NCBI RefSeq assembly: GCF_035083965.1
Contig: NC_089731.1
Location: 131,501 to 195,500 of the forward strand
Direction: 5' to 3'
DNA from: Branchiostoma lanceolatum
Lineage: Eukaryota > Chordata > Leptocardii > Amphioxiformes > Branchiostomatidae
DNA: 64,000 bases
Part shown: in pieces, positions 32,216-40,720 of the stretch
Numbering within the stretch: the stretch's first letter is position 1
Layout: the number at the start of each line of letters is the position of its first letter
The notes under the pieces: model-generated
Told to the model about the DNA's origin: nothing
The model's database searches: none
The model's input: the letters and a program-made list of their open reading frames with translations, nothing else
Translations under genes and position numbers: made by a program

Positions 32216-33784
32216 AGTTTTAATATGTTAGTCTTTTAATGACTAGTGAATGTAGAGAGGAACCTGGAATCAGCAACCGCTCATGGTACTGAAGAAAAGG
32301 GGTTGGTGAGGAGGAGTGGTTGCCACTGACAAGTCGGTGGACGCAAAAAGTTCACATTGGCCCGCTTCAGCCAAGTTTCAAGGAAACATATCTACATGGG
32401 ATTTTCTACAGTCAATATTGCTATGAAAATAGATTTCATGAAAATATTGTTTAACCATCAGAGCCGCGTTGGTCTTAAAATCGAAGTGATTGTTCGGTAG
32501 GTTGTCTGTTTCTTATGAAACAGTCAAGGAGAAAGTGCTTTACGTTTTTTATGTGTAGAATCCCTTCTTCTGCAAATTTGGTACTTTGGGCGGCATCACT
32601 GTGCTTCGCTGATTCGCACTCACATGGCGCAAAAAGGGGCGGATCCACATGTAACGTTACACAGTTTCACTGTTGTTCGACCGTATTTACCATCTTGCCA
32701 TCGATTAAAAAACTATCTGGTGCATCCGAACATATTCTTTTTAACGTTACACATTCGAAGCGTTGCTCAACAGCAAATATCTTTACCATAGTGTAAACGT
32801 TATGAGCATTGCGAGGTGTATCAGTCAAATATTGTTTCTAATCCTGTTGTTGGAATTAAATAGATGGTCCAAGGCGCGGAGCCTGCAGAAATCCTCAATT
32901 TGAAATGCTCGCTGCTGGGCTGGTTCCACTTTCAAACGATTCTAGTTGATGATTTCGAGCATGAATTTCCAAGTGTCAACCAGACTAGATTCCGTAAAGA
33001 TCTCCACCCAAAACGTTTTCTATGCAGTGGACAGAAAATTCCGTGCCCTAACTCAGGTGACCTCAATACGCCAATTGCCCCATGTGCAGTCATAGGACTG
33101 TAGGTTTTGCACCACCCACACCGGGAAGTGTGGTGGGTTCTTTAACGTGCTACTGTTGTGGCCCTCCACAAACCCCCATTTAACGTCCAATCCGAGGGAC
33201 GTCCATAGCCAAACTTGGTACCGAAGTTACGACAGAAGCTAGTAGCAACTAGGCATAAATATTTCCGATGAAAAAATGACAGGTCAGCGTTTTTTTAAAG
33301 TGATTTTTGTCGGGGAGAAACTATAGATAGGTTTCACATTTTGAAGGAGTGAACACTGCATGTTGTTATTGGGTGATATTTATGTCAGTAACTTCGGGCG
33401 GTACAGAAGCGCCGACTAGTGATTTATGATGGTACTGCAGCGTATTCTATGGTACGGACGAAAGGCCAGATATAAACCTGTGTCTGACATTTCACCTCAC
33501 CGACCATATTTCCTCTTTTGAGAAAAAAGGGAGGATGCTTAAGAAATTAAATGAAATGGTCCAGTCCAGAAGTCACATAAATAAACAGCAATTTGTTCAG
33601 TTGTGGTGTCATCGTTAACTTTGACATCCAGTTTTAGGCTCTCTTATTTTAAATCAATAAACTACGAGGCAAAAGAGTTCAAGAGTGTGAATAGTAAGAC
33701 CACTAGGGCTGTCTTGTTGTTTTCGAGCACATTTAAGTACGTGAACTTTTGCTAGGAAACAGTATCATTTAGCAAGCCTGTGTC
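32216..33784. other. Intergenic, no gene recognised
   Basis: No supported gene. Around 33110-33200 (GGTTCTTTAACGTGCTAC and CACAAACCCCCATTTAACGT) there are words typical of SINE or retroelement bodies. Confidence 0.5.
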
Positions 33785-33894
33785 CTGCATATAATTGGTA
33801 GCCTGGAACTAGAAGCCACGAGTTCCAATCCCGGCTGTGTCGCTCACCCGACATACACGCTACAGGAAAGGTTTGTAGTCCTTGGGACGGGACG
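33785..33894 (+). mobile_element. tRNA-like SINE fragment abutting the RAG element
   Basis: An A-box-like TGGTAGCCTGGAAC and a B-box-like GAGTTCCAATCCCGG, 30 bases apart, indicate a tRNA-derived SINE head. The body stops at GGGACGGGACG, where the CACTATG end of the RAG transposon begins. A fuller SINE is at 44036-44230. Confidence 0.45.
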
Positions 33895-33941
33895 CACTAT
33901 GAAACTTACGCTATTCCCAGCGGTGCCTGGTCGCCATCTTG
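33895..33941 (+). repeat. Left terminal inverted repeat of the RAG element
   Basis: CACTATGAAA, then CTTACG, then after a diverged stretch CGCCATCTTG at 33932-33941. The same three blocks, in the same order, form the right end. CAAGATGGCG is also a YY1-type promoter word. Confidence 0.82.
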
Positions 33942-34035
33942 GATTTTCCCAATTCGCGCAATGTTTCATGGGAAATTTCCGACTTCTCACGCATATTCAC
34001 GCGAGAATGTCACGGCGAGATCATAACATAAGCAC

Positions 34036-35591
34036 ATGGCCGCGCGCGGCCGGGGCCGAAACATGTCCTCGGACCCGGTTTTTACACCCCTTATCATACC
34101 TGGAAGCTCTCAGAGTAGCGGCAAGAAGTCCTCAGACATTACTCTAGGTTCAGAGCTTTCTGTAGTGTGCGACAGTTTTCCGGTTCTTGATCCTGCCCCT
34201 TCTGTCAAGCGATTTTTGTGTTTTGTTTTTGGCAATGGAGCTATGTCAACATTAACATTTGACGTCGGAGAGGAGGGGATTAACTTGACAAAGATGAAGG
34301 TAGGTAATGATTTATATATTGCAAAATGTCCATAATTTTAACTGGATGATGTATATAATATAGCTTGTGAAATAATTCAACTAAAATGACAATGTTGCTT
34401 TTATGGATAATGTTAAGAAGTGTCTGATGATTGATGACATATTTCTGTTATAATGAACTAGGAGGTGAAAGCCATGCCCCACCTGCCATGTGGCAGCACA
34501 GCGGTCTGGGGCCCCCCCTTGCCACCCAAACCTGGAAAGGCCATCAGACAAGTCGTTCTCTGGGGCGGCTTGGACAAGGGAAGGTGGTGCTGTTCAAATG
34601 ACCTGATTAAGGTGCTTATCTTCTGTTCATCTTATAGCATAAATTTACACTTTCTCTTCCTATTTATTGAGCTGATACACCATCATCATTATGACCCGAC
34701 TCAAAATAAACCTGTTCTCAAGGGGTCCTCAGTGTGTCCTGAATACCATTAACTACTAAATAATTTTAAAGTCACTGCAATAAGATCAGAAATAATCAAC
34801 ATAACAAAAATATCACTGGTACCTTACATTGAAACCAAATATTGAATCTAGTGTAATAATCTGTATACTGATGTTTGCAGGTTGACCTGACCATGACACC
34901 AAAGACTACCACAGCTAAGGTCTGCATCCTTCCTGGGGAGAAACAAGACAGTGTCCCTTCCTCCAGAACTGGGCACATCCTGGTGGCCATCAGCAGCACA
35001 CAAGCCATACTGTTTGGAGGGCTGGAGCTGTCCAGCAGGCACAAGAGATTCGGCACATGCGCACAGAGCTGCCGAGATGGTTATTTTTATTCGCTGGACA
35101 TGCCAACACTGTGCTGGCAGAAGTTGCCTCTACCACCGTTAGTTCCGAGGGCATACCACTCTTCCACATGGATACCTGCGTCATCCACCATTGTGATTGT
35201 AGGTGGTATTACCTATAGTGGTCACTGCCCATCAGAGAGACTGTCAATCTCAGATGTAGTTTGCCTTAAGATCTATGATGGCCAGTATACCCTGACAGAG
35301 GCTCACATGGAAGGGGTGCCTGACTCGTATGTGTCGAGTGCCTCTGCCTCTGCTCTCTGTGATGATCGTTTTGTTGTCTATGGTGGGTACCGTCATGACA
35401 AGTCTGGTCTTCATCGCCCAGAGTCAAGTAGTAATATGTACATCTTGGACCTACGAACAAGGAAGGCTGTTGTGCACCATGCACCAAGTAAAATGGCCAG
35501 TGCAGGCCATACGTGCCAAAGATTAAATGATAGTACTGTAGTCCTGATTGGAGGGACATGTAAATCAGTGAACTGTTGTAGCAATCTGTAA
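34036..35591 (+). CDS. RAG2L: RAG2-like Kelch protein (3 exons)
   Basis: Exons 34036-34299, 34462-34611 and 34881-35591 (all phase 0; donors GTAGGT and GTGCTT, acceptors CTAG and GCAG) give 374 residues from the ATG at 34036; an in-frame ATG at 34063 (MSSDPVF) may be the true start. Five blade motifs end in double glycine: VVLWGG (119-124), AILFGG (180-185), IVIVGG (242-247), FVVYGG (302-307) and VVLIGG (358-363). This fits a six-blade Kelch propeller with one blade lacking the motif. Vertebrate RAG2 (about 527 residues) adds a PHD finger that reads H3K4me3; none is coded here or in the next kilobase, as reported for amphioxus RAG2L. Its role is cofactor of the RAG1-type transposase at the element ends. 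The ATG is only 141 bp from the left end, so the terminal repeat must overlap the promoter. Confidence 0.93.
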
Positions 35592-35869
35592 ACATCTAAA
35601 ATATGTACTGTTTTTCTATCTTGATTTGTTTTATTGTTACAAATTTGTTGTGCTTTACTGTACATACGTGTACATGTATGAACGGAGATTCACTTCAGTC
35701 TGACTGGTAAAGATGTTGAGCTATGCCTCTCTTACTTCACATAACTTATTTGGAAAATTTCTCCATCTAAATGCACAGTTGATAACTACATGTAGTACAG
35801 AATAGACTATATGTAACTAATATATCAACATGACATAGACGTTGTGGTATTCAGTATGTAAAGTTTTAT

Positions 35870-36205
35870 TTACATTTCAAACATGCATATGCTGCCAAGC
35901 TTTTCATTAAAGCATTACAAAAAGTTTTCATCTGTCATTTCAAACATGCGTATGCTGCTAAGCTTTCAAGCATTACAAAAAGTTGTCATCTGACATTTCA
36001 AACATGCATATGCTGCTAAGCTTTAAATTAAAGCATTACAAAAAGTTGTCATGTGACATTTCAAACATGAATATGCTGCTAAGCTTTAAATTAAAGCATT
36101 ACAAAAAGTTGTCATCTGACATTTCAAACATGCATATGCTGCTAAGCTTTAAATTAAAGCATTACAAAAAGTTGTCATCTGACATTTCAAACATGCATTT
36201 GGGGT
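35870..36205. repeat. 63-bp minisatellite derived from the RAG1L 3' end
   Basis: About six units with 63-bp period in the best part (starts at 35994, 36057, 36120, 36183). They contain CATTTCAAACATGCATATGC and CATTACAAAAAGTTGTCATC. The sequence across the RAG1L stop (36552-36610) has the same order of words, so the array looks like a tandem expansion of the RAG1L tail and 3' UTR, with the stop codon and the last codons included in altered form. Confidence 0.85.
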
Positions 36206-36344
36206 CCTAGGGGAGGCAACGAGGCAGGGAAAAAGCTTTCAATTAAAGCAATACAAAATTTTTTCATCTGACTCTGAGTCACTTTCGTTATGAAAGAAGT
36301 CAAACCCAAATAAGATAGAATTTAGTGTTAGTATTTGAACTAGA

Positions 36345-36445
36345 ATAGTCACATGCTATATTGTTACCAATTGTCTGTCCGTCCTTCCATGTTTTATGTA
36401 CTTGCAATTAGCCTACGGGAAAGAACTTGCAATAAACTTATCATA
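36345..36445 (+). repeat. Retroelement tail inside the RAG element
   Basis: TTGCAATTAGCCTACGGGAA and AGAACTTGCAATAAACTT match the dispersed tail seen at 12300, 14025 and 15105 in the other orientation. It lies between the 63-bp array and the inverted zinc-knuckle fragment. Confidence 0.6.
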
Positions 36446-36454
36446 TGGTTATGC

Positions 36455-36532
36455 ATGACAGAAAGATCACCGTGTTGTGGTTGTTGTGGGAGGGTAGGGC
36501 ATAACGTACATAGAAATATTGAGGAATTAAAC
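36455..36532 (+). pseudogene. Inverted fragment of the RAG1L zinc-knuckle coding region
   Basis: The plus strand reads ERSPCCGCCGRVGHN, a close copy of the RAG1L C-terminal ERSLCCGRCGRLGHN, which is coded on the minus strand 150 bp away. One conserved cysteine context is kept but the frame soon ends (stop at 36533). It is an inverted partial duplication, not a gene. Confidence 0.85.
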
Positions 36533-36546
36533 TGATTCAGTAAAGT

Positions 36547-36552
36547 TTTATT
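36547..36552 (-). terminator. Polyadenylation signal of RAG1L
   Basis: AATAAA on the minus strand, 37 bases after the RAG1L stop codon. Confidence 0.6.
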
Positions 36553-36588
36553 CACATTTCAAGCATGCATATGCTGCCAACTAAAGCA

Positions 36589-39500
36589 TTACGAAGCGTT
36601 TTCATCTGACTCTGAGGACTCAGACAACGTACATGTTCTGGCGTTATGCCCTAGCCTCCCACAACGTCCACAACATAGTGATCTTTCTGTCACGGCTGCC
36701 TTATCTCTTAACGTCTTGGATGTGTAGAGCCAGTGAGCCCAAAGCACATCTCTTAGGCCATTGTAAGTATTGCCCTTCCTGGCATGACCCACCCGAAGCT
36801 GACGGAAGAGTTTATTCCCTGCCTCGTTGCCTTCGCTAGACAGGGCCCCTACAGACCCCAAACCAGATGGATGCTCAATCAGCTCCTGCACATGTTCGAT
36901 CACCTTGTGTAGATAGTTAGTACACGACTTCGAGACATAAGGAAAGTGGGTTTTAATGGCATCAGCCATTTCTACTGCCCTGGCCTTATACTGGCCCACC
37001 TCATCTGGCCTGTCTTTAAGAGGCCAGTTTGCACGATAAACCTTTCTGAGGGGGCGAAACTTGGCCAAAACTTCTGTCAGCGCACTTCTCCTTTCAGGCT
37101 TTTCGACAAGGGCCACCAACTTTTCAGCATGTTCAGTTTTGAACATCTCCCTGGCATAGTTGCCAGCCATCATTAAAGTTGGATTTAAGCCCAGAGATTC
37201 TTTTAAATGTTTATCGAGTTTAGACTCTGCATCAGCAATTTGTTTTTTCACACCTGCTGTCTTAGCCCAGCTATATACTTGAGCCATTTCCCTTACAATA
37301 AGGGATTTAAAGAAGTTGCCCAGGTTTATGTCCGCATGGGTGGCGTCAATACCCCGCTCCCATGGCTCTGTGGTCAGCAGTGGGAATCCCTTTACACCAA
37401 ATGTGTCTTTCTCTTGAGACTCATACTTTATCTTACTTGCTGTTACTTCAACCTTCTTTAGCGTTCTTGTTATTTCATAGGACCCTGCTTTCTCCAGGGC
37501 TTCTTCTCGCACTGCCTCGCACAATGTGCATAAGTACTTTGAGCCAGCCCCTGCAAGACCTCCGTGTGCTCTGTCCCACTTCTCATCTATCATACTGTTG
37601 AAAAATGTCAAATAGTGGGCACGTTGTGTGCCATCACTCATGTGAACTCTCATTACTTTGTCTTTCATAAGCAGGCGTTGTGATTCAATTGGTCCCACAC
37701 ATATAGCAACAGTGCCCTCATCATTCTCATCACCTATACACTCCAGGATAGGACGGTTAGAGCGGACGGAATTGGGATTTGGGTCTTCATATATGGTAAC
37801 CTCTGAATTATTATGCATGATTGAACATTTAAGGACACAGAAGGAGAATCTAAGAGCCTTGTCGGGCAATAAATGGTCTGCTTTCTCTTTGTGTATGGAC
37901 ACATCCCCCAATCCGTCCGCCCCATCCTTACAGATTGTATGAATTACTAAAGTGGGATCATTAGGATCACGACCAAGCTTTGTTATTCCGTTAACAATCT
38001 CATCATCCAATTCTTCTAGAGTCTTTGCAACTGCATGTGCATACGGAAATCTCACACCTTTAGTGTTGGGGCAAGGAAAATCAGGTACATGTTCATGAAA
38101 GTCACCAGTTACACTTTCAGGTTCTAAAGACTCTCCACTTGGCACATCTAGATCTCCCGTCATCTTAACAGGTGAATGAAAGTAGTTTTCAGAGTAGTCT
38201 GTACCCTCAATAGAATACCTCGCCATACCAGGCATTAAGGTTTTTTCTATTGCATCAAGTTGCTTAGGCGGACACAATGTGGAGAGACCCTTTTCTTTCA
38301 AGATGTTATATTCACGGATATATTGATTTTTTGTCATGAGCAGATCTAACCTCATTCCTAAACACTCTTCTGGTGTCATACCTGGCGAATCCTCCCCATG
38401 CCATAAGGCATCTATCTGAGCCGACATAGGTCTATTTCCTTTATCATACAAATGACTTCTCAACAAGAAAAACAGCACATCTTCTTTGTCCTCATAGTTT
38501 TCTTGGCAATATTCATCAATGTGTTCGATCAAGGGTTTTAATCTCTTTTGCTTGACATGGTGCCTAGTAACATCATAAAGCCGTGCTTTACATAAGCGCT
38601 TGCGTCTTAAACTTTCAGGCGTTACCCTTATCTTTACACATACATGTTCATGTTGGTCAATACGTTCAAGAGGTTCAATTGCTTCACAACCATTAGCAGA
38701 ATATTTACATCTTACCTTAAGTGTATCATACACATTAAGTAAATGGCCAGTCAGTGGTATGACATCATCAAGGGTCATTGCACCACGACACGATGGACAG
38801 ACACCAGCCTTTTTGAGCCAAAACTCAATACAACTACCACAATAGATGTGCCGGCAAGTACTGACAATCACAGGGCTTTTACATGGCACTCCTCGGCATA
38901 CAACACAAATAAAGGTAGAAGCTACAGCCTCATCATCAAATCTACTTACTTCCATACTGTCAAACTCAGTGGCAGCTCCACTTTCGACCTCTGATGACTC
39001 GTCAAACAGTTTTCGTTTATATGCCAAGTTCTGACCTGATGCCTGTGATGTTGTAGCCTGTGATGTTGTAGCCTGTGATGTTGTAGCCTGTGATGTTGTA
39101 GCCTGTGATGTTGTAGCCTGTGATGTTGAAGCCTGTGATGTTGTAGCCTGTGATGTTGTAGCCTGTGATGTTGTAGCCTGTGATGTTGAAGCCTGTGATG
39201 TTGAAGCCTGTGATGTTGTAGCCGGTGATGTTGTAGCCTGTGATGTTGTAGCCGGTGATGTTGTAGCCGGTGATGTTGTAGCCTGTGATGTTGTAGCCGG
39301 TGATGTTGTAGCCTGTGATGTTGTAGCCGGTGATGTTGTAGCCGGTGATGTTGTAGCCGGTGATGTTGTAGCCTGTGATGTTGTAGCCTGTGATGTTGTA
39401 GCCGGTGATGTTGTAGCCGGTGATGTTGTAGCCTGTGATGTTGTAGCCTGTGATGTTGTAGCCGGTGATGTTGTAGCCTGTGATGTTGTAGCCGGTGATG

Positions 39501-39858
39501 TTGTAGCCGGTGATGTTGTAGCCGGTGATGTTGTAGCCGGTGATGTTGTACCTGAGACGTTGGATGTGGCAGGGCGGCCCTTTCTTCTTTTGCAGTGACA
39601 GTTACCATCGGTCATGTGTGGCTGGAAGATGGCCATGCCCGTCTCTGCCTTTGGTTTCTCTTTTAATCGCTGCAGCTTCAAACGGCATTTGTTGCACAGA
39701 AACTCTGGATGTAACTCCTTGGAGTCCTGCCTCACATCCACACCGTATGACTGACGGATAACCTCGTCAAATGTGAGCACTTTAGCACTCCATCCTTTTT
39801 TCAGCCTGCTGTTGCACACCCTGCAAACAGTCTTAAGGTACTGTCTGTGCTCCTCCAT
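36589..39858 (-). CDS. RAG1L: RAG1-like transposase
   Basis: A 1089-residue frame in one exon. Residues 1-100 hold the RAG1 N-terminal zinc-binding pattern (CRVC at 12-15, CNKC at 55-58, CHC near 88). Residues 104-272 are about 34 five-residue repeats, TTSPA or TTSQA. A RING finger spans C318-C357 (C318, C321, C335, H337, C340, C343, C354, C357), followed by a zinc finger C384, C391, H403, C407. The core aligns with vertebrate RAG1: D648 in ADGLGD, D758 in MIDEKW and E1012 in SEGNEAGNK match the catalytic D600, D708 and E962; the E of GDEND matches E662. The tail has a CCHC knuckle, C1063-C1066-H1071-C1076, as known in amphioxus RAG1L. It should cut and join the CACTATG ends with RAG2L, in the nucleus. 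CACAG stands directly before the ATG, so a 5' untranslated exon is likely. Confidence 0.97.
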   Translation of the reverse strand: MEEHRQYLKTVCRVCNSRLKKGWSAKVLTFDEVIRQSYGVDVRQDSKELHPEFLCNKCRLKLQRLKEKPKAETGMAIFQPHMTDGNCHCKRRKGRPATSNVSGTTSPATTSPATTSPATTSPATTSQATTSPATTSQATTSQATTSPATTSPATTSQATTSQATTSPATTSPATTSPATTSQATTSPATTSQATTSPATTSPATTSQATTSPATTSQASTSQASTSQATTSQATTSQATTSQASTSQATTSQATTSQATTSQATTSQATTSQASGQNLAYKRKLFDESSEVESGAATEFDSMEVSRFDDEAVASTFICVVCRGVPCKSPVIVSTCRHIYCGSCIEFWLKKAGVCPSCRGAMTLDDVIPLTGHLLNVYDTLKVRCKYSANGCEAIEPLERIDQHEHVCVKIRVTPESLRRKRLCKARLYDVTRHHVKQKRLKPLIEHIDEYCQENYEDKEDVLFFLLRSHLYDKGNRPMSAQIDALWHGEDSPGMTPEECLGMRLDLLMTKNQYIREYNILKEKGLSTLCPPKQLDAIEKTLMPGMARYSIEGTDYSENYFHSPVKMTGDLDVPSGESLEPESVTGDFHEHVPDFPCPNTKGVRFPYAHAVAKTLEELDDEIVNGITKLGRDPNDPTLVIHTICKDGADGLGDVSIHKEKADHLLPDKALRFSFCVLKCSIMHNNSEVTIYEDPNPNSVRSNRPILECIGDENDEGTVAICVGPIESQRLLMKDKVMRVHMSDGTQRAHYLTFFNSMIDEKWDRAHGGLAGAGSKYLCTLCEAVREEALEKAGSYEITRTLKKVEVTASKIKYESQEKDTFGVKGFPLLTTEPWERGIDATHADINLGNFFKSLIVREMAQVYSWAKTAGVKKQIADAESKLDKHLKESLGLNPTLMMAGNYAREMFKTEHAEKLVALVEKPERRSALTEVLAKFRPLRKVYRANWPLKDRPDEVGQYKARAVEMADAIKTHFPYVSKSCTNYLHKVIEHVQELIEHPSGLGSVGALSSEGNEAGNKLFRQLRVGHARKGNTYNGLRDVLWAHWLYTSKTLRDKAAVTERSLCCGRCGRLGHNARTCTLSESSESDENAS
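39038..39550 (-). repeat. 15-bp coding minisatellite in RAG1L
   Basis: About 34 tandem 15-bp units (TGATGTTGTAGCCTG or TGATGTTGTAGCCGG on the plus strand) encoding TSQAT or TSPAT steps. By my count about 20 units carry Ser-Gln and 14 Ser-Pro. The Ser-Pro units are concentrated toward the N-terminal half and the last dozen units are all Ser-Gln. Confidence 0.95.
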
Positions 39859-40489
39859 CTGTGCATGTGAACAGCATATAACACTGTCAATATTGACACT
39901 ATCACATAAAACATAAAGGGACTACTTTAAGATTTAGAATTAGAAATAAATAGATAAATAAAACATACATACTGATACAATACATTTGTTTAGAAACCAT
40001 GATAATAGTATAGGCTACATTTTTCATAGGCTTTTAAAAAGCAAAATTACAATGTCCAATGAGATCAGAACTGACCTGTGTGTTGGGAGGGGGAGGGGGG
40101 CGGCTGCTAGCCTTTGCATAATTTAATTCAGCCTGAACACACTCAAACCTTCTCCAGCAGAACTATTTTTCAAATCCTGAACATCCTAGCATGTTGTGTC
40201 TATACTAAATCTGTATTAAACCATACAATAGAATCGATGGGAACGAGACCAATACATAGATTTTGTGTCGACATACCCATGCATATCCTTCGTGTCGTTA
40301 AAAATACGGTCGCGTCGTTGAATGACACCATTTTAAAATGGCTCCACAACATCTCAGCATACACCAGAAAAATACGCTAATTCCAGAAAAAATAATTAAG
40401 AAAACTACAGCCTAATTACTCCAGGACATCATTAAAGTCTTAACTTATCCCCCGAGACCAAGTCGCAAATTCAAAAAGTCATAACTCAC

Positions 40490-40620
40490 CGATAATTTGT
40501 CGAAGAAAGACGCGGTTTTCACCGTTTTGAAGCCTGCACGCCTCTCTCTGTAAATGACACCAGTGCGCATGCGTATACAGAATCCCTCGTTCCCAAGATC
40601 TTTTGCGCATCTGGAAGTAC
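40490..40620 (-). other. Probable 5' untranslated exon of RAG1L
   Basis: On the minus strand, CTTCGACAAATTATCG is followed by a strong donor GTGAGT at 40489. The matching acceptor (ACATGCACAG) ends at 39859, immediately before the RAG1L ATG. The exon start is not visible; the upper limit given is a guess. Confidence 0.45.
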
Positions 40621-40677
40621 TAGAAGTCTGGGGTGCCCTGGGACAGAGTCAGCCCAGTCACGTGGTACACTAATGAG

Positions 40678-40720
40678 CAAGATGGCGGAAAACCTTGTGC
40701 ACACGTAACTTTTCATAGTG
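40678..40720 (-). repeat. Right terminal inverted repeat of the RAG element
   Basis: Read from the outside in: CACTATGAAA, AGTTACG, then CGCCATCTTG (reverse complement of 40678-40687). It ends at 40720, next to codons of the FAM111-like gene B. Confidence 0.82.

Larger units (their letters stand above)
33895..40720. mobile_element. ProtoRAG: RAG transposon (ProtoRAG-type) with RAG1-like and RAG2-like genes
   Basis: A 6826-bp element bounded by inverted ends that read CACTATGAAACTTACG (left) and CACTATGAAAAGTTACG (right, reversed). CACTATG resembles the V(D)J signal heptamer CACAGTG and is the kind of end known for amphioxus ProtoRAG. Inside, a RAG2-like gene (plus strand) and a RAG1-like gene (minus strand) are convergent, as in vertebrates. 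Both frames are open and the catalytic residues are present, so the element may be functional or recently so. The expected 5-bp target duplication is absent: GGACG lies to the left and CAGCG to the right. Confidence 0.9.

Noticed and set aside
33800-33840. A functional tRNA gene
   Set aside because: A- and B-box-like words exist, but no cloverleaf with an acceptor stem can be drawn; a SINE head is more likely.
35870-36205. CRISPR-like array
   Set aside because: Units are contiguous 63-bp tandem repeats without unique spacers, in a eukaryotic transposon.
35592-36588. A PHD finger for RAG2L
   Set aside because: No Cys4-His-Cys3 pattern is visible in any frame between the RAG2L stop and the RAG1L end; only repeats are present.
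38946-39608. 220-codon minus-strand frame of repeated RLQHH
   Set aside because: Out-of-frame reading of the RAG1L coding minisatellite; the RAG1L frame is the one continuous with RING and core domains.
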